Source: Hydractinia symbiolongicarpus
Lineage: Eukaryota; Cnidaria; Hydrozoa; Anthoathecata; Hydractiniidae
Length of the DNA: 64,000 nt
NCBI RefSeq assembly: GCF_029227915.1
Contig: NC_079887.1
Span: forward strand, 26,101,650 to 26,165,649
Direction: 5' to 3'
Below are positions 13,472 to 26,590 of this stretch, one piece after another. The notes beneath the pieces are model-generated. The model searched no databases, was not told the origin of the DNA, and saw nothing but the letters and a program-made list of their open reading frames with translations. The stretch's first letter is position 1; each line of letters opens with the position of its first letter. The position numbers and the translations under genes were made by a program.

Positions 13472-16400
13472 TTAAAAAATCGTTCTGGAAATGTGTTTAC
13501 CCACAGGATACTTTCTTTGTATACTTTTGACTATACGGGCCGAGTCCGGGATTTACGGGAAATCGCGGATTTTCGTTTGCCGGCGATTAAACTTCTTTTA
13601 TTCAACGTCTCATCAAAAATGAAAACATTTTTAAAAACTACAAGTCTCATGGGCTTTAGTGGTGAAAAAATAATTTAAAAAATCGTTCTGGAAATGAGTT
13701 TACTCCCTGGGTACTTTCTTTGTATACTTTTTACTATACGTGCCAAGCCCGGGATTTACGGGAAATCGCGGATTTTCGTTTGCCGGCGACTAAACTTCTT
13801 TTATACAGCGTCCCATCAAATATATAATTATTTTTGAAAACTACAAGTCTCATGCGTTTAGTGGTTAAAAATAATATAAAAAATCGTTCGGGAAATGAGT
13901 TTACTCCCTGGGTACTTTCTTTGTATACTTTTGACTATACGGGCCAAGCCCGGGATTTACGGGAAATCGCGGGTTTTCGTTTGCCGGCGATTAAACTTCT
14001 TTTATTCAGCGTCTCATCAAAAATAAAAACATTTTTATAAACTACAAGTCTCATGGGCTTTAGTGGTGAAAAAATAATTTAAAAAATCGTTCTGGAAATG
14101 AGTTTACTCCCTGGGTACTTTCTTTGTATACTTTTTACTATACGTGCCAAGCCCGGGATTTACGGGAAATCGCGGATTTTCGTTTGCCGGCGACTAAACT
14201 TCTTTTATACAGCGTCCCATCAAATATAAAAATATTTTTGAAAACTACAAGTCTCATGCGTTTAGTGGTTAAAAATAATATAAAAAATCGTTCGGGAAAT
14301 GAGTTTACTCCCTGGGTACTTTCTTTGTATACTTTTGACTATACGGGCCAAGCCCGGGATTTACGGGAAATCGCGGGTTTTCGTTTGCCGGCGATTAAAC
14401 TTCTTTTATTCAGCGTCTCATCAAAAATAAAAACATTTTTAAAAACTACAAGTCTTATGCGTTTTAGTGGTGAAAAAAAAATTTAAAAAATCGTTCTGGA
14501 AATGAGTTTTCTCCCTGGGTACTTTCTTTGTATACTTTTGACTATACGGGCCGAGTCCAGGATTTACGGGAAATCGCAGGTTTTCGTTTGCCGGCGTTTA
14601 AACTTCTTTTATTCAGCGTCTCATCAAAAATGAAAACATTTTTAAAAACTACAAGTCCCATGTGTTTTAGTGGTGAAATAATAATTTAAAAAATCGTTTG
14701 GGAAATGAGTTTACTCCCTGGGTACTTTCTTTGTATACTTTTGACTATACGGGCCGAGTCCAGGATTTACGGGAAATCGCAGGTTTTCGTTTGCCGGCGA
14801 TTAAACTTCTTTTATTCAGCGTCTCATCAAAAATGAAAACATTTTTGAAAAATAAAACTCTCATGGGCTTTAGTGGTGAAAAAATAATTTAAAAAATCGT
14901 TCGGGAAATGAGTTTACTCCCTGGGTACTTTCTTTGTATACTTTTGACTATACGTGCCAAGCCCGGGATTTACGGGAAATCGCGGATTTTCGTTTGCCGG
15001 CGATTAAACTTCTTTTATACAGCGTCCCATCAAATATGAAAATATTTTTGAAAACTACAAGTCTCATGCGTTTAGTGGTAAAAAAATAATATAAAAAATC
15101 GTTCTGGAAATGTGTTTACCCACAGGATACTTTCTTTGTATACTTTTGACTATACGGGCCGAGTCCGGGATTTACGGGAAATCGCGGATTTTCGTTTGCC
15201 GGCGATTAAACTTCTTTTATTCAACGTCTCATCAAAAATGAAAACATTTTTAAAAACTACAAGTCTCATGGGCTTTAGTGGTGAAAAAATAATTTAAAAA
15301 ATCGTTCTGGAAATGAGTTTACTCCCTGGGTACTTTCTTTGTATACTTTTTACTATACGTGCCAAGCCCGGGATTTACGGGAAATCGCGGATTTTCGTTT
15401 GCCGGCGACTAAACTTCTTTTATACAGCGTCCCATCAAATATATAATTATTTTTGAAAACTACAAGTCTCATGCGTTTAGTGGTTAAAAATAATATAAAA
15501 AATCGTTCGGGAAATGAGTTTACTCCCTGGGTACTTTCTTTGTATACTTTTGACTATACGGGCCAAGCCCGGGATTTACGGGAAATCGCGGGTTTTCGTT
15601 TGCCGGCGATTAAACTTCTTTTATTCAGCGTCTCATCAAAAATAAAAACATTTTTATAAACTACAAGTCTCATGGGCTTTAGTGGTGAAAAAATAATTTA
15701 AAAAATCGTTCTGGAAATGAGTTTACTCCCTGGGTACTTTCTTTGTATACTTTTTACTATACGTGCCAAGCCCGGGATTTACGGGAAATCGCGGATTTTC
15801 GTTTGCCGGCGACTAAACTTCTTTTATACAGCGTCCCATCAAATATAAAAATATTTTTGAAAACTACAAGTCTCATGCGTTTAGTGGTTAAAAATAATAT
15901 AAAAAATCGTTCGGGAAATGAGTTTACTCCCTGGGTACTTTCTTTGTATACTTTTGACTATACGGGCCAAGCCCTTGATTTACGGGAAATCGCGGGTTTT
16001 CGTTTGCCGGCGATTAAACTTCTTTTATTCAGCGTCTCATCAAAAATAAAAACATTTTTAAAAACTACAAGTCTTATGCGTTTTAGTGGTGAAAAAAAAA
16101 TTTAAAAAATCGTTCTGGAAATGAGTTTTCTCCCTGGGTACTTTCTTTGTATACTTTTGACTATACGGGCCGAGTCCAGGATTTACGGGAAATCGCAGGT
16201 TTTCGTTTGCCGGCGTTTAAACTTCTTTTATTCAGCGTCTCATCAAAAATGAAAACATTTTTAAAAACTACAAGTCCCATGTGTTTTAGTGGTGAAATAA
16301 TAATTTAAAAAATCGTTTGGGAAATGAGTTTACTCCCTGGGTACTTTCTTTGTATACTTTTGACTATACGGGCCGAGTCCAGGATTTACGGGAAATCGCA

Positions 16401-16709
16401 GGTTTTCGTTTGCCGGCGATTAAACTTCTTTTATTCAGCGTCTCATCAAAAATGAAAACATTTTTGAAAAATAAAACTCTCATGGGCTTTAGTGGTGAAA
16501 AAATAATTTAAAAAATCGTTCGGGAAATGAGTTTACTCCCTGGGTACTTTCTTTGTATACTTTTGACTATACGTGCCAAGCCCGGGATTTACGGGAAATC
16601 GCGGATTTTCGTTTGCCGGCGATTAAACTTCTTTTATACAGCGTCCCATCAAATATGAAAATATTTTTGAAAACTACAAGTCTCATGCGTTTAGTGGTAA
16701 AAAAATAAT
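13472..16709 (+). repeat. Near-identical 1619-bp 8-monomer HOR, two tandem copies
   Basis: Copy one is about 13472-15090 and copy two about 15091-16709. Every diagnostic site repeats at 1619 bp: atgtgtttacccacagg (13491/15110), atatataattatttt, actttttactatacg, tttttataaactac, caagtcccatgtg and tctcatgggc. The one clear difference I saw is aagcccggg near 14350 versus aagcccttg near 15971. Such identity implies a very recent duplication, or a duplicated contig segment in the assembly. Confidence 0.93.
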
Positions 16710-17414
16710 ATAAAAAATCGTTCGGGAAATGAGTTTACTCCCTGGGTACATTCTTTGTATACTTTTGACTATACGGGCCAAGCCCGGGATCTACGGGAAA
16801 TCGCGGGTTTTCGTTTGCCGGCGATTAAACTTCTTTTATTCAGCGTTTCATCAAAAATGAAAACATTTTTAAAAACTACAAGTCTTATGCGTTTTAGTGG
16901 TGAAAAAATAATTTAAAAAATCGTTCTGGAAATGAGTTTACTCCCTGGGTACTTTCTTTGTATACTTTTGACTATGCGGGCCGAGTCCAGGATTTACGGG
17001 AAATCGCAGGTTTTCGTTTGCCGGCGTTTAAACTTCTTTTATTCAGCGTCTCATCAAAAATGAAAACATTTTTAAAAACTACAAGTCTCATGCGTTTTAG
17101 TGGCGAAATAATAATTTAAAAAATCGTTTGGGAAATGAGTTTACTCCCTGGGTACTTTCTTTGCATACTTTTGACTATACGGGCCGAGTCCAGGATTTAC
17201 GGGAAATCGCAGGTTTTCGTTTGCCGGCGATTAAACTTCTTTTATTCGGCGTCTCATCAAAAATGAAAACATTTTTGAAAAATAAAATTCTCATGCGCTT
17301 TAGTGGTGAAAAAATAATTTAAAAAATAGTTCGGGAAATGAGTTTACTCCCTGGGTACTTTCTTTGTATACTTTTGACTATACGGGCCGAGTCCGGTATT
17401 TAGGGAAATCGCAG
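16710..17414 (+). repeat. Monomers paralogous to 23.2-23.9 kb
   Basis: The rare gggatctacggg at 16788 recurs at 23267, offset 6479 bp. Following units share the gtttaaac-containing B monomer, ttcggcgtc and gtccggtatttaggg. This is the left part of a long-range duplicated block whose right part appears at offset 5062. Differences include tacattcttt versus tactttcttt near 16748. Confidence 0.8.
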
Positions 17415-20390
17415 GTTTTCGTTTGCCGGCGATTAAACTTCTTTTATTCAGCGTCTCATCAAAAATGAAAACATTCTTGAAAACTACAAGTCTCATGCGT
17501 TTTAGTGGTGAAAAAGTAATTTAAAAAATCGTTCGGGAAATGAGTTTACTCCCTGGGTACTTTCTTCGTATACTTTTGACTATACGGGCCAAGCCCGGGA
17601 TTTACGGGAAGTCGCTGGTTTTCGTTTGCCGGCGATTAAACTTCTTTTATTCAGCGTCTAATCAAAAATGAAAATATTTTTGAAAACTACAAGTCTCATG
17701 CGTTTAGTGGTAAAAAAATAATATAAAAAATCGTTCGGGAAATGAGTTTACTCCCTGGGTACTTTCTTTGTATACTTTTGACTATACGGGCCAAGTCCGG
17801 GATTTACGGGAAATCGCGGGTTTTCGTTTGCCGGCGATTAAAGTTCTTTTATTCAGCGTCTCATCAAAAATGAAAACATTTTTAAAAACTACAAGTCTTA
17901 TGCGTTTTAGTGGTGAAAAAATAATTTAAAAAATCGTTCTGGAAATGAGTTTACTCCCTGGGTACTTTCTTTGTATACTTTTGACTATACGGGCCGAGTC
18001 CAGGATTTACGGGAAATCGCAGGTTTTCGTTTGCCGGCGATTAAACTTCTTTTATTCAGCGTCTCATCAAAAATGAAAACATTTTTAAAAACTACAAGTC
18101 TCATGCGTTTTAGTGGTGAAATAATAATTTAAAAAATCGTTTGGGAAATGAGTTTACTCCCTGGGTACTTTCTTTGTATACTTTTGACTATACGGGCCGA
18201 GTCCAGGATTTACGGGAAATCGCAGGTTTTCGTTTGCCGGCGATTAAACTTCTTTTATTCAGCGTCTCATCAAAAATGAAAACATTTTTGAAAAATAAAA
18301 TTCTCATGCGTTTTAGTGGTGAAAAAATAATTTAAAAAATCGTTCGGGAAATGAGTTTACTCCCTGGGTACTTTCTTTGTATACTTTTGACTATACGGGC
18401 CGAGTCCGGGATTTAGGGAAATCGCAGGTTTTCGTTTGCCGGCGATTAAACTTCTTTTATTCAGCGTCTCATCAAAAATGAAAACATTTTTAAAAACTAC
18501 AAGTCTCATGCTTTTAGTGGTGAAAAAGTAATTTAAAAAATCGTTCGGGAAATGAGTTTACTCCCTGGGTACTTTCTTTGCATACTTTTGACTATACGGG
18601 CCGAGTCCAGGATTTACGGGAAATCGCAGGTTTTCGTTTGCCGGCGATTAAACTTCTTTTATTCGGCGTCTCATCAAAAATGAAAACATTTTTGAAAAAT
18701 AAAATTCTCATGCGCTTTAGTGGTGAAAAAATAATTTAAAAAATAGTTCGGGAAATGAGTTTACTCCCTGGGTACTTTCTTTGTATACTTTTGACTATAC
18801 GGGCCGAGTCCGGTATTTAGGGAAATCGCAGGTTTTCGTTTGCCGGCGATTAAACTTCTTTTATTCAGCGTCTCATCAAAAATGAAAACATTTTTAAAAA
18901 CTACAAGTCTTATGCGTTTTAGTGGTGAAAAAATAATTTAAAAAATCGTTTTGGAAATGAGTTTACTCTCAGGGTACTTTCTTTGTATACATTCGACTAT
19001 ACGTGCCAAGCCCGGGATTTACGGAAAATCGCGGGTTTTCGTTTGCCGGCGATTAAACTGCTTTTATTCAGCGTCTCATCAAAAATGAAAACATTCTTGA
19101 AAACTACAAGTCTCATGCGTTTTAGTGGTGAAATAATAATTTAAAAAATCGTTTGGGAAATGAGTTTACTCCCTGGGTACTTTCTTTGTATACTTTTGAC
19201 TATACGGGCCGAGTCCAGGATTTGCGGGAAATCGCAGGTTTTCGTTTGCCGGCGATTAAACTTCTTTTATTCAGCGTCTCATCAAAAATGAAAACATTCT
19301 TGAAAACTACAAGTCTCATGCGTTTTAGTGGTGAAAAAGTAATTTAAAAAATCGTTCGGGAAATGAGTTTACTCCCTGGGTACTTTCTTCGTATACTTTT
19401 GACTATACGGGCCAAGCCCGGGATTTACGGGAAGTCGCTGGTTTTCGTTTGCCGGCGATTAAACTTCTTTTATTCAGCGTCTAATCAAAAATGAAAATAT
19501 TTTTGAAAACTACAAGTCTCATGCGTTTAGTGGTAAAAAAATAATATAAAAAATCGTTCGGGAAATGAGTTTACTCCCTGGGTACTTTCTTTGTATACTT
19601 TTGACTATACGGGCCAAGCCCGGGATTTACGGGAAATCGCGGGTTTTCGTTTGCCGGCGATTAAAGTTCTTTTATTCAGCGTCTCATCAAAAATGAAAAC
19701 ATTTTTAAAAACTACAAGTCTTATGCGTTTTAGTGGTGAAAAAATAATTTAAAAAATCGTTCTGGAAATGAGTTTACTCCCTGGGTACTTTCTTTGTATA
19801 CTTTTGACTATACGGGCCGAGTCCAGGATTTACGGGAAATCGCAGGTTTTCGTTTGCCGGCGATTAAACTTCTTTTATTCAGCGTCTCATCAAAAATGAA
19901 AACATTTTTAAAAACTACAAGTCTCATGCGTTTTAGTGGTGAAATAATAATTTAAAAAATCGTTTGGGAAATGAGTTTACTCCCTGGGTACTTTCTTTGT
20001 ATACTTTTGACTATACGGGCCGAGTCCAGGATTTACGGGAAATCGCAGGTTTTCGTTTGCCGGCGATTAAACTTCTTTTATTCAGCGTCTCATCAAAAAT
20101 GAAAACATTTTTGAAAAATAAAATTCTCATGCGTTTTAGTGGTGAAAAAATAATTTAAAAAATCGTTCGGGAAATGAGTTTACTCCCTGGGTACTTTCTT
20201 TGTATACTTTTGACTATACGGGCCGAGTCCGGGATTTAGGGAAATCGCAGGTTTTCGTTTGCCGGCGATTAAACTTCTTTTATTCAGCGTCTCATCAAAA
20301 ATGAAAACATTTTTAAAAACTACAAGTCTCATGCTTTTAGTGGTGAAAAAGTAATTTAAAAAATCGTTCGGGAAATGAGTTTACTCCCTG
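17415..20390 (+). repeat. 1823-bp 9-monomer HOR, one full copy and one partial
   Basis: The rare tttcttcgtatac occurs at 17561 and 19384, and flanking markers keep the 1823-bp offset: gaaaaagtaattt, gattaaagttc, the aaaaataaaattctcatg unit and catgcttttagtgg. Copy two stops matching near 20390, where an F unit replaces the gcatac B unit. Within copy one, 18.55-18.88 kb repeats 17.14-17.46 kb at 1417 bp, so a 7-mer event is also recorded. Confidence 0.85.
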
Positions 20391-20420
20391 GGTACTTTCT
20401 TTGTATACTTTTGACTATAC
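18575..20420 (+). repeat. Segment duplicated 5062 bp downstream (23637-25480)
   Basis: ttcggc at 18662, tctcaggg near 18966 and tttcttcg at 19384 recur at 23724, 24028 and 24446, all at an offset of 5062 bp (25 monomers). The match ends near 25480, where an A unit with a gtcgctgg core replaces an F unit. The two copies are separated by the 1214-bp HOR domain, so the copying was not a simple adjacent doubling, or later expansion separated them. Confidence 0.85.
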
Positions 20421-20530
20421 GGGCCGAGTCCGGGATTTAGGGAAATCGCAGGTTTTCGTTTGCCGGCGATTAAACTTCTTTTATTCAGCGTCTCATCAAA
20501 AATGAAAACATTTTTAAAAACTACAAGTCT

Positions 20531-23190
20531 CATGCTTTTAGTGGTGAAAAAAAAATTTAAAAAATCGTTCTGGAAATGAGTTTTCTCCCTGGGTACTTTC
20601 TTTGTATACTTTTGACTATACGGGCCGAGTCCAGGATTTACGGGAAATCGCAGGTTTTCGTTTGCCGGCGTTTAAACTTCTTTTATTCAGCGTCTCATCA
20701 AAAATGAAAACATTTTTAAAAACTACAAGTCTCATGCGTTTTAGTGGTGAAATAATAATTTAAAAAATCGTTTGGAAAATGAGTTTACTCCCTGGGTACT
20801 TTCTTTGTATACTTTTGACTATACGGGCCGAGTACAGGATTTACGGGAAATCGCAGGTTTTCGTTTGCCGGCGATTAAACTTCTTTTATTCAGCGTCTCA
20901 TCAAAAATGAAAACATTTTTGAAAAATAAAACTCTCATGGGCTTTAGTGGTGAAAAAATAATTTAAAAAATCGTTCGGGAAATGAGTTTACTCCCTGGGT
21001 ACTTTCTTTGTATACTTTTGACTATACGTGCCAAGCCCGGGATTTACGGGAAATCGCGGATTTTCGTTTGCCGGCGATTAAACTTCTTTTATATAGCGTC
21101 CCATCAAATATGAAAATATTTTTGAAAACTACAAGTCTCATGCGTTTAGTGGTAAAAAAATAATATAAAAAATCGTTCGGGAAATGAGTTTACTCCCTGG
21201 GTACTTTCTTTGTATACTTTTGACTATACGGGCCAAGCCCGGGATTTACGGGAAATCGCGGGTTTTCGTTTGCCGGCGATTAAACTTCTTTTATTCAGCG
21301 TTTCATCAAAAATGAAAACATTTTTAAAAACTACAAGTCTCATGGGCTTTAGTGGTGAAAAAATAATTTAAAAAATCGTTCTGGAAATGAGTTTACTCCC
21401 TGGGTACTTTCTTTGTATACTTTTTACTATACGTGCCAAGCCCGGGATTTACGGGAAATCGCGGATTTTCGTTTGCCGGCGACTAAACTTCTTTTATACA
21501 GCGTCCCATCAAATATAAAAATATTTTTGAAAACTACAAGTCTCATGCGTTTAGTGGTTAAAAATAATATAAAAAATCGTTCGGGAAATGAGTTTACTCC
21601 CTGGGTACTTTCTTTGTATACTTTTGACTATACGGGCCAAGCCCGGGATTTACGGGAAATCGCGGGTTTTCGTTTGCCGGCGATTAAACTTCTTTTATTC
21701 AGCGTCTCATCAAAAATGAAAACATTTTTAAAAACTACAAGTCTCATGCTTTTAGTGGTGAAAAAAAAATTTAAAAAATCGTTCTGGAAATGAGTTTTCT
21801 CCCTGGGTACTTTCTTTGTATACTTTTGACTATACGGGCCGAGTCCAGGATTTACGGGAAATCGCAGGTTTTCGTTTGCCGGCGTTTAAACTTCTTTTAT
21901 TCAGCGTCTCATCAAAAATGAAAACATTTTTAAAAACTACAAGTCTCATGCGTTTTAGTGGTGAAATAATAATTTAAAAAATCGTTTGGAAAATGAGTTT
22001 ACTCCCTGGGTACTTTCTTTGTATACTTTTGACTATACGGGCCGAGTCCAGGATTTACGGGAAATCGCAGGTTTTCGTTTGCCGGCGATTAAACTTCTTT
22101 TATTCAGCGTCTCATCAAAAATGAAAACATTTTTGAAAAATAAAACTCTCATGGGCTTTAGTGGTGAAAAAATAATTTAAAAAATCGTTCGGGAAATGAG
22201 TTTACTCCCTGGGTACTTTCTTTGTATACTTTTGACTATACGTGCCAAGCCCGGGATTTACGGGAAATCGCGGATTTTCGTTTGCCGGCGATTAAACTTC
22301 TTTTATACAGCGTCCCATCAAATATGAAAATATTTTTGAAAACTACAAGTCTCATGCGTTTAGTGGTAAAAAAATAATATAAAAAATCGTTCGGGAAATG
22401 AGTTTACTCCCTGGGAACTTTCTTTGTATACTTTTGACTATACGGGCCAAGCCCGGGATTTACGGGAAATCGCGGGTTTTCGTTTGCCGGCGATTAAACT
22501 TCTTTTATTCAGCGTTTCATCAAAAATGAAAACATTTTTAAAAACTACAAGTCTCATGGGCTTTAGTGGTGAAAAAATAATTTAAAAAATCGTTCTGGAA
22601 ATGAGTTTACTCCCTGGGTACTTTCTTTGTATACTTTTTACTATACGTGCCAAGCCCGGGATTTACGGGAAATCGCGGATTTTCGTTTGCCGGCGACTAA
22701 ACTTCTTTTATACAGCGTCCCATCAAATATAAAAATATTTTTGAAAACTACAAGTCTCATGCGTTTAGTGGTTAAAAATAATATAAAAAATCGTTCGGGA
22801 AATGAGTTTACTCCCTGGGTACTTTCTTTGTATACTTTTGACTATACGGGCCAAGCCCGGGATTTACGGGAAATCGCGGGTTTTCGTTTGCCGGCGATTA
22901 AACTTCTTTTATTCAGCGTCTCATCAAAAATAAAAACATTTTTAAAAACTACAAGTCTTATGCGTTTTAGTGGTGAAAAAAAAATTTAAAAAATCGTTCT
23001 GGAAATGAGTTTTCTCCCTGGGTACTTTCTTTGTATACTTTTGACTATACGGGCCGAGTCCAGGATTTACGGGAAATCGCAGGTTTTCGTTTGCCGGCGT
23101 TTAAACTTCTTTTATTCAGCGTCTCATCAAAAATGAAAACATTTTTAAAAACTACAAGTCTCATGCGTTTTAGTGGTGAAATAATAATTT
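20531..23190 (+). repeat. 1214-bp 6-monomer HOR, two copies and a partial third
   Basis: catgcttttagtgg followed by nine A residues begins at 20531 and 21745. The next units share gagttttctccc, gtttaaac, tttggaaaatgag, aaaaataaaactctcatggg, a C unit, and actttttactatacg with a ttaaaaataat C variant. Near 22929 copy two switches to aaaaataaaaac and cttatgcg, as in the 13.5-16.7 kb HOR. A third copy is recognisable to about 23190. Units at 20391-20530 are F type. Confidence 0.88.
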
Positions 23191-25604
23191 AAAAAATCGT
23201 TTGTGAAATGAGTTTACTCCCTGGGTACTTTCTTTGTATACTTTTGACTATACGGGCCAAGCCCGGGATCTACGGGAAATCGCGGGTTTTCGTTTGCCGA
23301 CGATTAAACTTCTTTGATTCAGCGTTTCATCAAAAATGAAAACATTTTTAAAAACTACAAGTCTTATGCGTTTTAGTGGTGAAAAAATAATTTAAAAAAT
23401 CGTTCTGGAAATGAGTTTACTCCCTGGGTACTTTCTTTGTATACTTTTGACTATACGGGCCGAGTCCAGGATTTACGGGAAATCGCAGGTTTTCGTTTGC
23501 CGGCGTTTAAACTTCTTTTATTCAGCGTCTCATCAAAAATGAAAACATTTTTAAAAACTACAAGTCTCATGCGTTTTAGTGGTGAAATAATAATTTAAAA
23601 AATCGTTTGGGAAATGAGTTTACTCCCTGGGTACTTTCTTTGTATACTTTTGACTATGCGGGCCGAGTCCAGGATTTACGGGAAATCGCAGGTTTTCGTT
23701 TGCCGGCGATTAAACTTCTTTTATTCGGCGTCTCATCAAAAATGAAAACATTTTTGAAAAATAAAATTCTCATGCGCTTTAGTGGTGAAAAAATAATTTA
23801 AAAAATCGTTCGGGAAATGAGTTTACTCCCTGGGTACTTTCTTTGTATACTTTTGACTATACGGGCCGAGTCCGGTATTTAGGGAAATCGCAGGTTTTCG
23901 TTTGCCGGCGATTAAACTTCTTTTATTCAGCGTCTCATCAAAAATGAAAACATTTTTAAAAACTACAAGTCTTATGCGTTTTAGTGGTAAAAAAATAATT
24001 TAAAAAATCGTTCTGGAAATGAGTTTACTCTCAGGGTACTTTCTTTGTATACATTCGACTATACGTGCCAAGCCCGGGATTTACGGAAAATCGCGGGTTT
24101 TCGTTTGCCGGCGATTAAACTGCTTTTATTCAGCGTCTCATCAAAAATGAAAACATTCTTGAAAACTACAAGTCTCATGCGTTTTAGTGGTGAAATAATA
24201 ATTTAAAAAATCGTTTAGGAAATGAGTTTACTCCCTGGGTACTTTCTTTGTATACTTTTGACTATACGGGCCGAGTCCAGGATTTGCGGGAAATCGCAGG
24301 TTTTCGTTTGCCGGCGATTAAACTTCTTTTATTCAGCGTCTCATCAAAAATGAAAACATTCTTGAAAACTAAAAGTCTCATGCGTTTTAGTGGTGAGAAA
24401 GTATTTTAAAAAATCGTTCGGGAAATGAGTTTACTCCCTGGGTACTTTCTTCGTATACTTTTGACTATACGGGCCAAGCCCGGGATTTACGGGAAGTCGC
24501 TGGTTTTCGTTTGCCGGCGATTAAACTCCTTTTATTCAGCGTCTAATCAAAAATGAAAATATTTTTGAAAACTACAAGTCTCATGCGTTTAGTGGTAAAA
24601 AAATAATATAAAAAATCGTTCGGGAAATGAGTTTACTCCCTGGGTACTTTTTTGTATACTTTTGACTATACGGGCCAAGCCCGGGATTTACGGGAAATCG
24701 CGGGTTTTCGTTTGCCGGCGATAAAAGTTCTTTTATTCAGCGTCTCATCAAAAATGAAAACATTTTTAAAAACTACAAGTCTAATGCGTTTTAGTGGTGA
24801 AAAAATAATTTAAAAAATCGTTCTGGAAATGAGTTTACTCCCTGGGTACTTTCTTTGTATACTTTTGACTATACGGGCCGAGTCCAGGATTTACGGGAAA
24901 TCGCAGGTTTTCGTTTGCCGGCGATTAAACTTCTTTTATTCAGCGTCTCATCAAAAATGAAAACATTTTTAAAAACTACAAGTCTCATGCGTTTTAGTGG
25001 TGAAATAATAATTTAAAAAATCGTTTGGGAAATGAGTTTACTCCCTGGGTACTTTCTTTGTATACTTTTGACTATACGGGCCGAGTCCAGGATTTACGGG
25101 AAATCGCAGGTTTTCGTTTGCCGGCGATTAAACTTCTTTTATTCAGCGTCTCATCAAAAATGAAAACATTTTTGAAAAATAAAATTCTCATGCGTTTTAG
25201 TGGTGAAAAAATAATTTAAAAAATCGTTCGGGAAATGAGTTTACTCCCAGGGTACTTTCTTTGTATACTTTTGACTATACGGGCCGAGTCCGGGATTTAG
25301 GGAAATCGCAGGTTTTCGTTTGCCGGCGATTAAACTTCTTTTATTCAGCGTCTCATCAAAAATGAAAACATTTTTAAAAACTACAAGTCTCATGCTTTTA
25401 GTGGTGAAAAAGTAATTTAAAAAATCGTTCGGGAAATGAGTTTACTCCCTGGGTACTTTATTTGTATACTTTTGACTATACGGGCCAAGCCCGGGATTTA
25501 CGGGAAGTCGCTGGTTTTCGTTTGCCGGCGATTAAACTTCTTTTATTCAGCGTCTAATCAAAAATGAAAACATTTTTGAAAACTACAAGTCTCATGGGCT
25601 TTAG
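23191..25604 (+). repeat. Long-range copy of the 16.7-20.4 kb block
   Basis: Offsets of 6479 bp (to about 23.9 kb) and then 5062 bp (to about 25.48 kb) relate this stretch to 16.7-17.4 kb and 18.6-20.4 kb. The 1417-bp difference equals seven monomers, matching an internal duplication or deletion in one copy. Private changes include gtttaggaaatg near 24213, gtgagaaagtatttt near 24393, gtacttttttg near 24647 and gcgataaaagttc near 24719. Confidence 0.82.
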
Positions 25605-26590
25605 TGGTGAAAAAATAATTTAAAAAATCGTTCGGGAAATGAGTTTACTCCCTGGGTACTTTCTTTGTATACTTTTGACTATACGGGCTGAGTTCGGGAT
25701 TTACGGGAAATCGCGGATTTTCCTTTGCCGGCGATTAAACTTCTTTTATACAGCGTCCCATCAAATATGAAAATATTTTTGAAAACTACAAGTCTCATGC
25801 GTTTATTGGTAAAAAAATAATATAAAAAATCGTTCGGGAAATGAGTTTACTCCCTGGGTACTTTCTTTGTATACTTTTGACTATACGGGCCAAGCCCGGG
25901 ATTTACGGGAAATCGCGGGTTTTCGTTTGCCGGCGATTAAACTTCTTTTATTCAGCGTCTCATCAAAAATGAAAACATTTTTAAAAACTACAAGTCTCAT
26001 GCGTTTTAGTGGTGAAATAATAATTTAAAAAATCGTTCGGGAAATGAGTTTACTCCCTGGGTACTTTCTTTGTATACTTTGACTATACGGGCCGAGTCCG
26101 GGATTTAGGGAAATCGCAGGTTTTCGTTTGCCGGCGATTAAACTTCTTTTATTCAGCGTCTCATCAAAAATGAAAACATTTTTAAAAACTACAAGTCTTA
26201 TGCGTTTTAGTGGTGAAAAAATAATTTGAAAAATCGTTCGGGAAATGAGTTTACTCCCTGGGTACTTTCTTTGTATACTTTTGACTATACGGGCTGAGTT
26301 CGGGATTTACGGGAAATCGTGGATTTTCCTTTGCCGGCGATTAAACTTCTTTTATACAGCGTCCCATCAAATATGAAAATATTTTTGAAAACTACAAGTC
26401 TCATGCGTTTAGTGGTTAAAAAATAATATAAAAAATCGTTCGGGAAATGAGTTTACTCCCTGGGTACTTTCTTTGTATACTTTTGACTATACGGGCCAAG
26501 CCCGGGATTTACGGGAAATCGCGGGTTTTCGTTTGCCGGCGATTAAACTTCTTTTATTCAGCGTCTCATCAAAAATGAAAACATTTTTAA
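25605..26590 (+). repeat. 606-bp 3-monomer HOR, about 1.6 copies
   Basis: The rare gggctgagttcggg with ttttcctttgccgg occurs at 25685 and 26291, offset 606 bp, each followed by a C unit and an A unit. The second copy has cgtggatttt for cgcggatttt and ttaaaaaataat for taaaaaaataat. It diverges near 26590. Confidence 0.85.

Noticed and set aside
13472-16709. Certain assembly error
   Set aside because: Near-identity could be artefactual, but visible differences between copies and similar duplications elsewhere make a true recent duplication at least as likely; it cannot be decided from the sequence alone.
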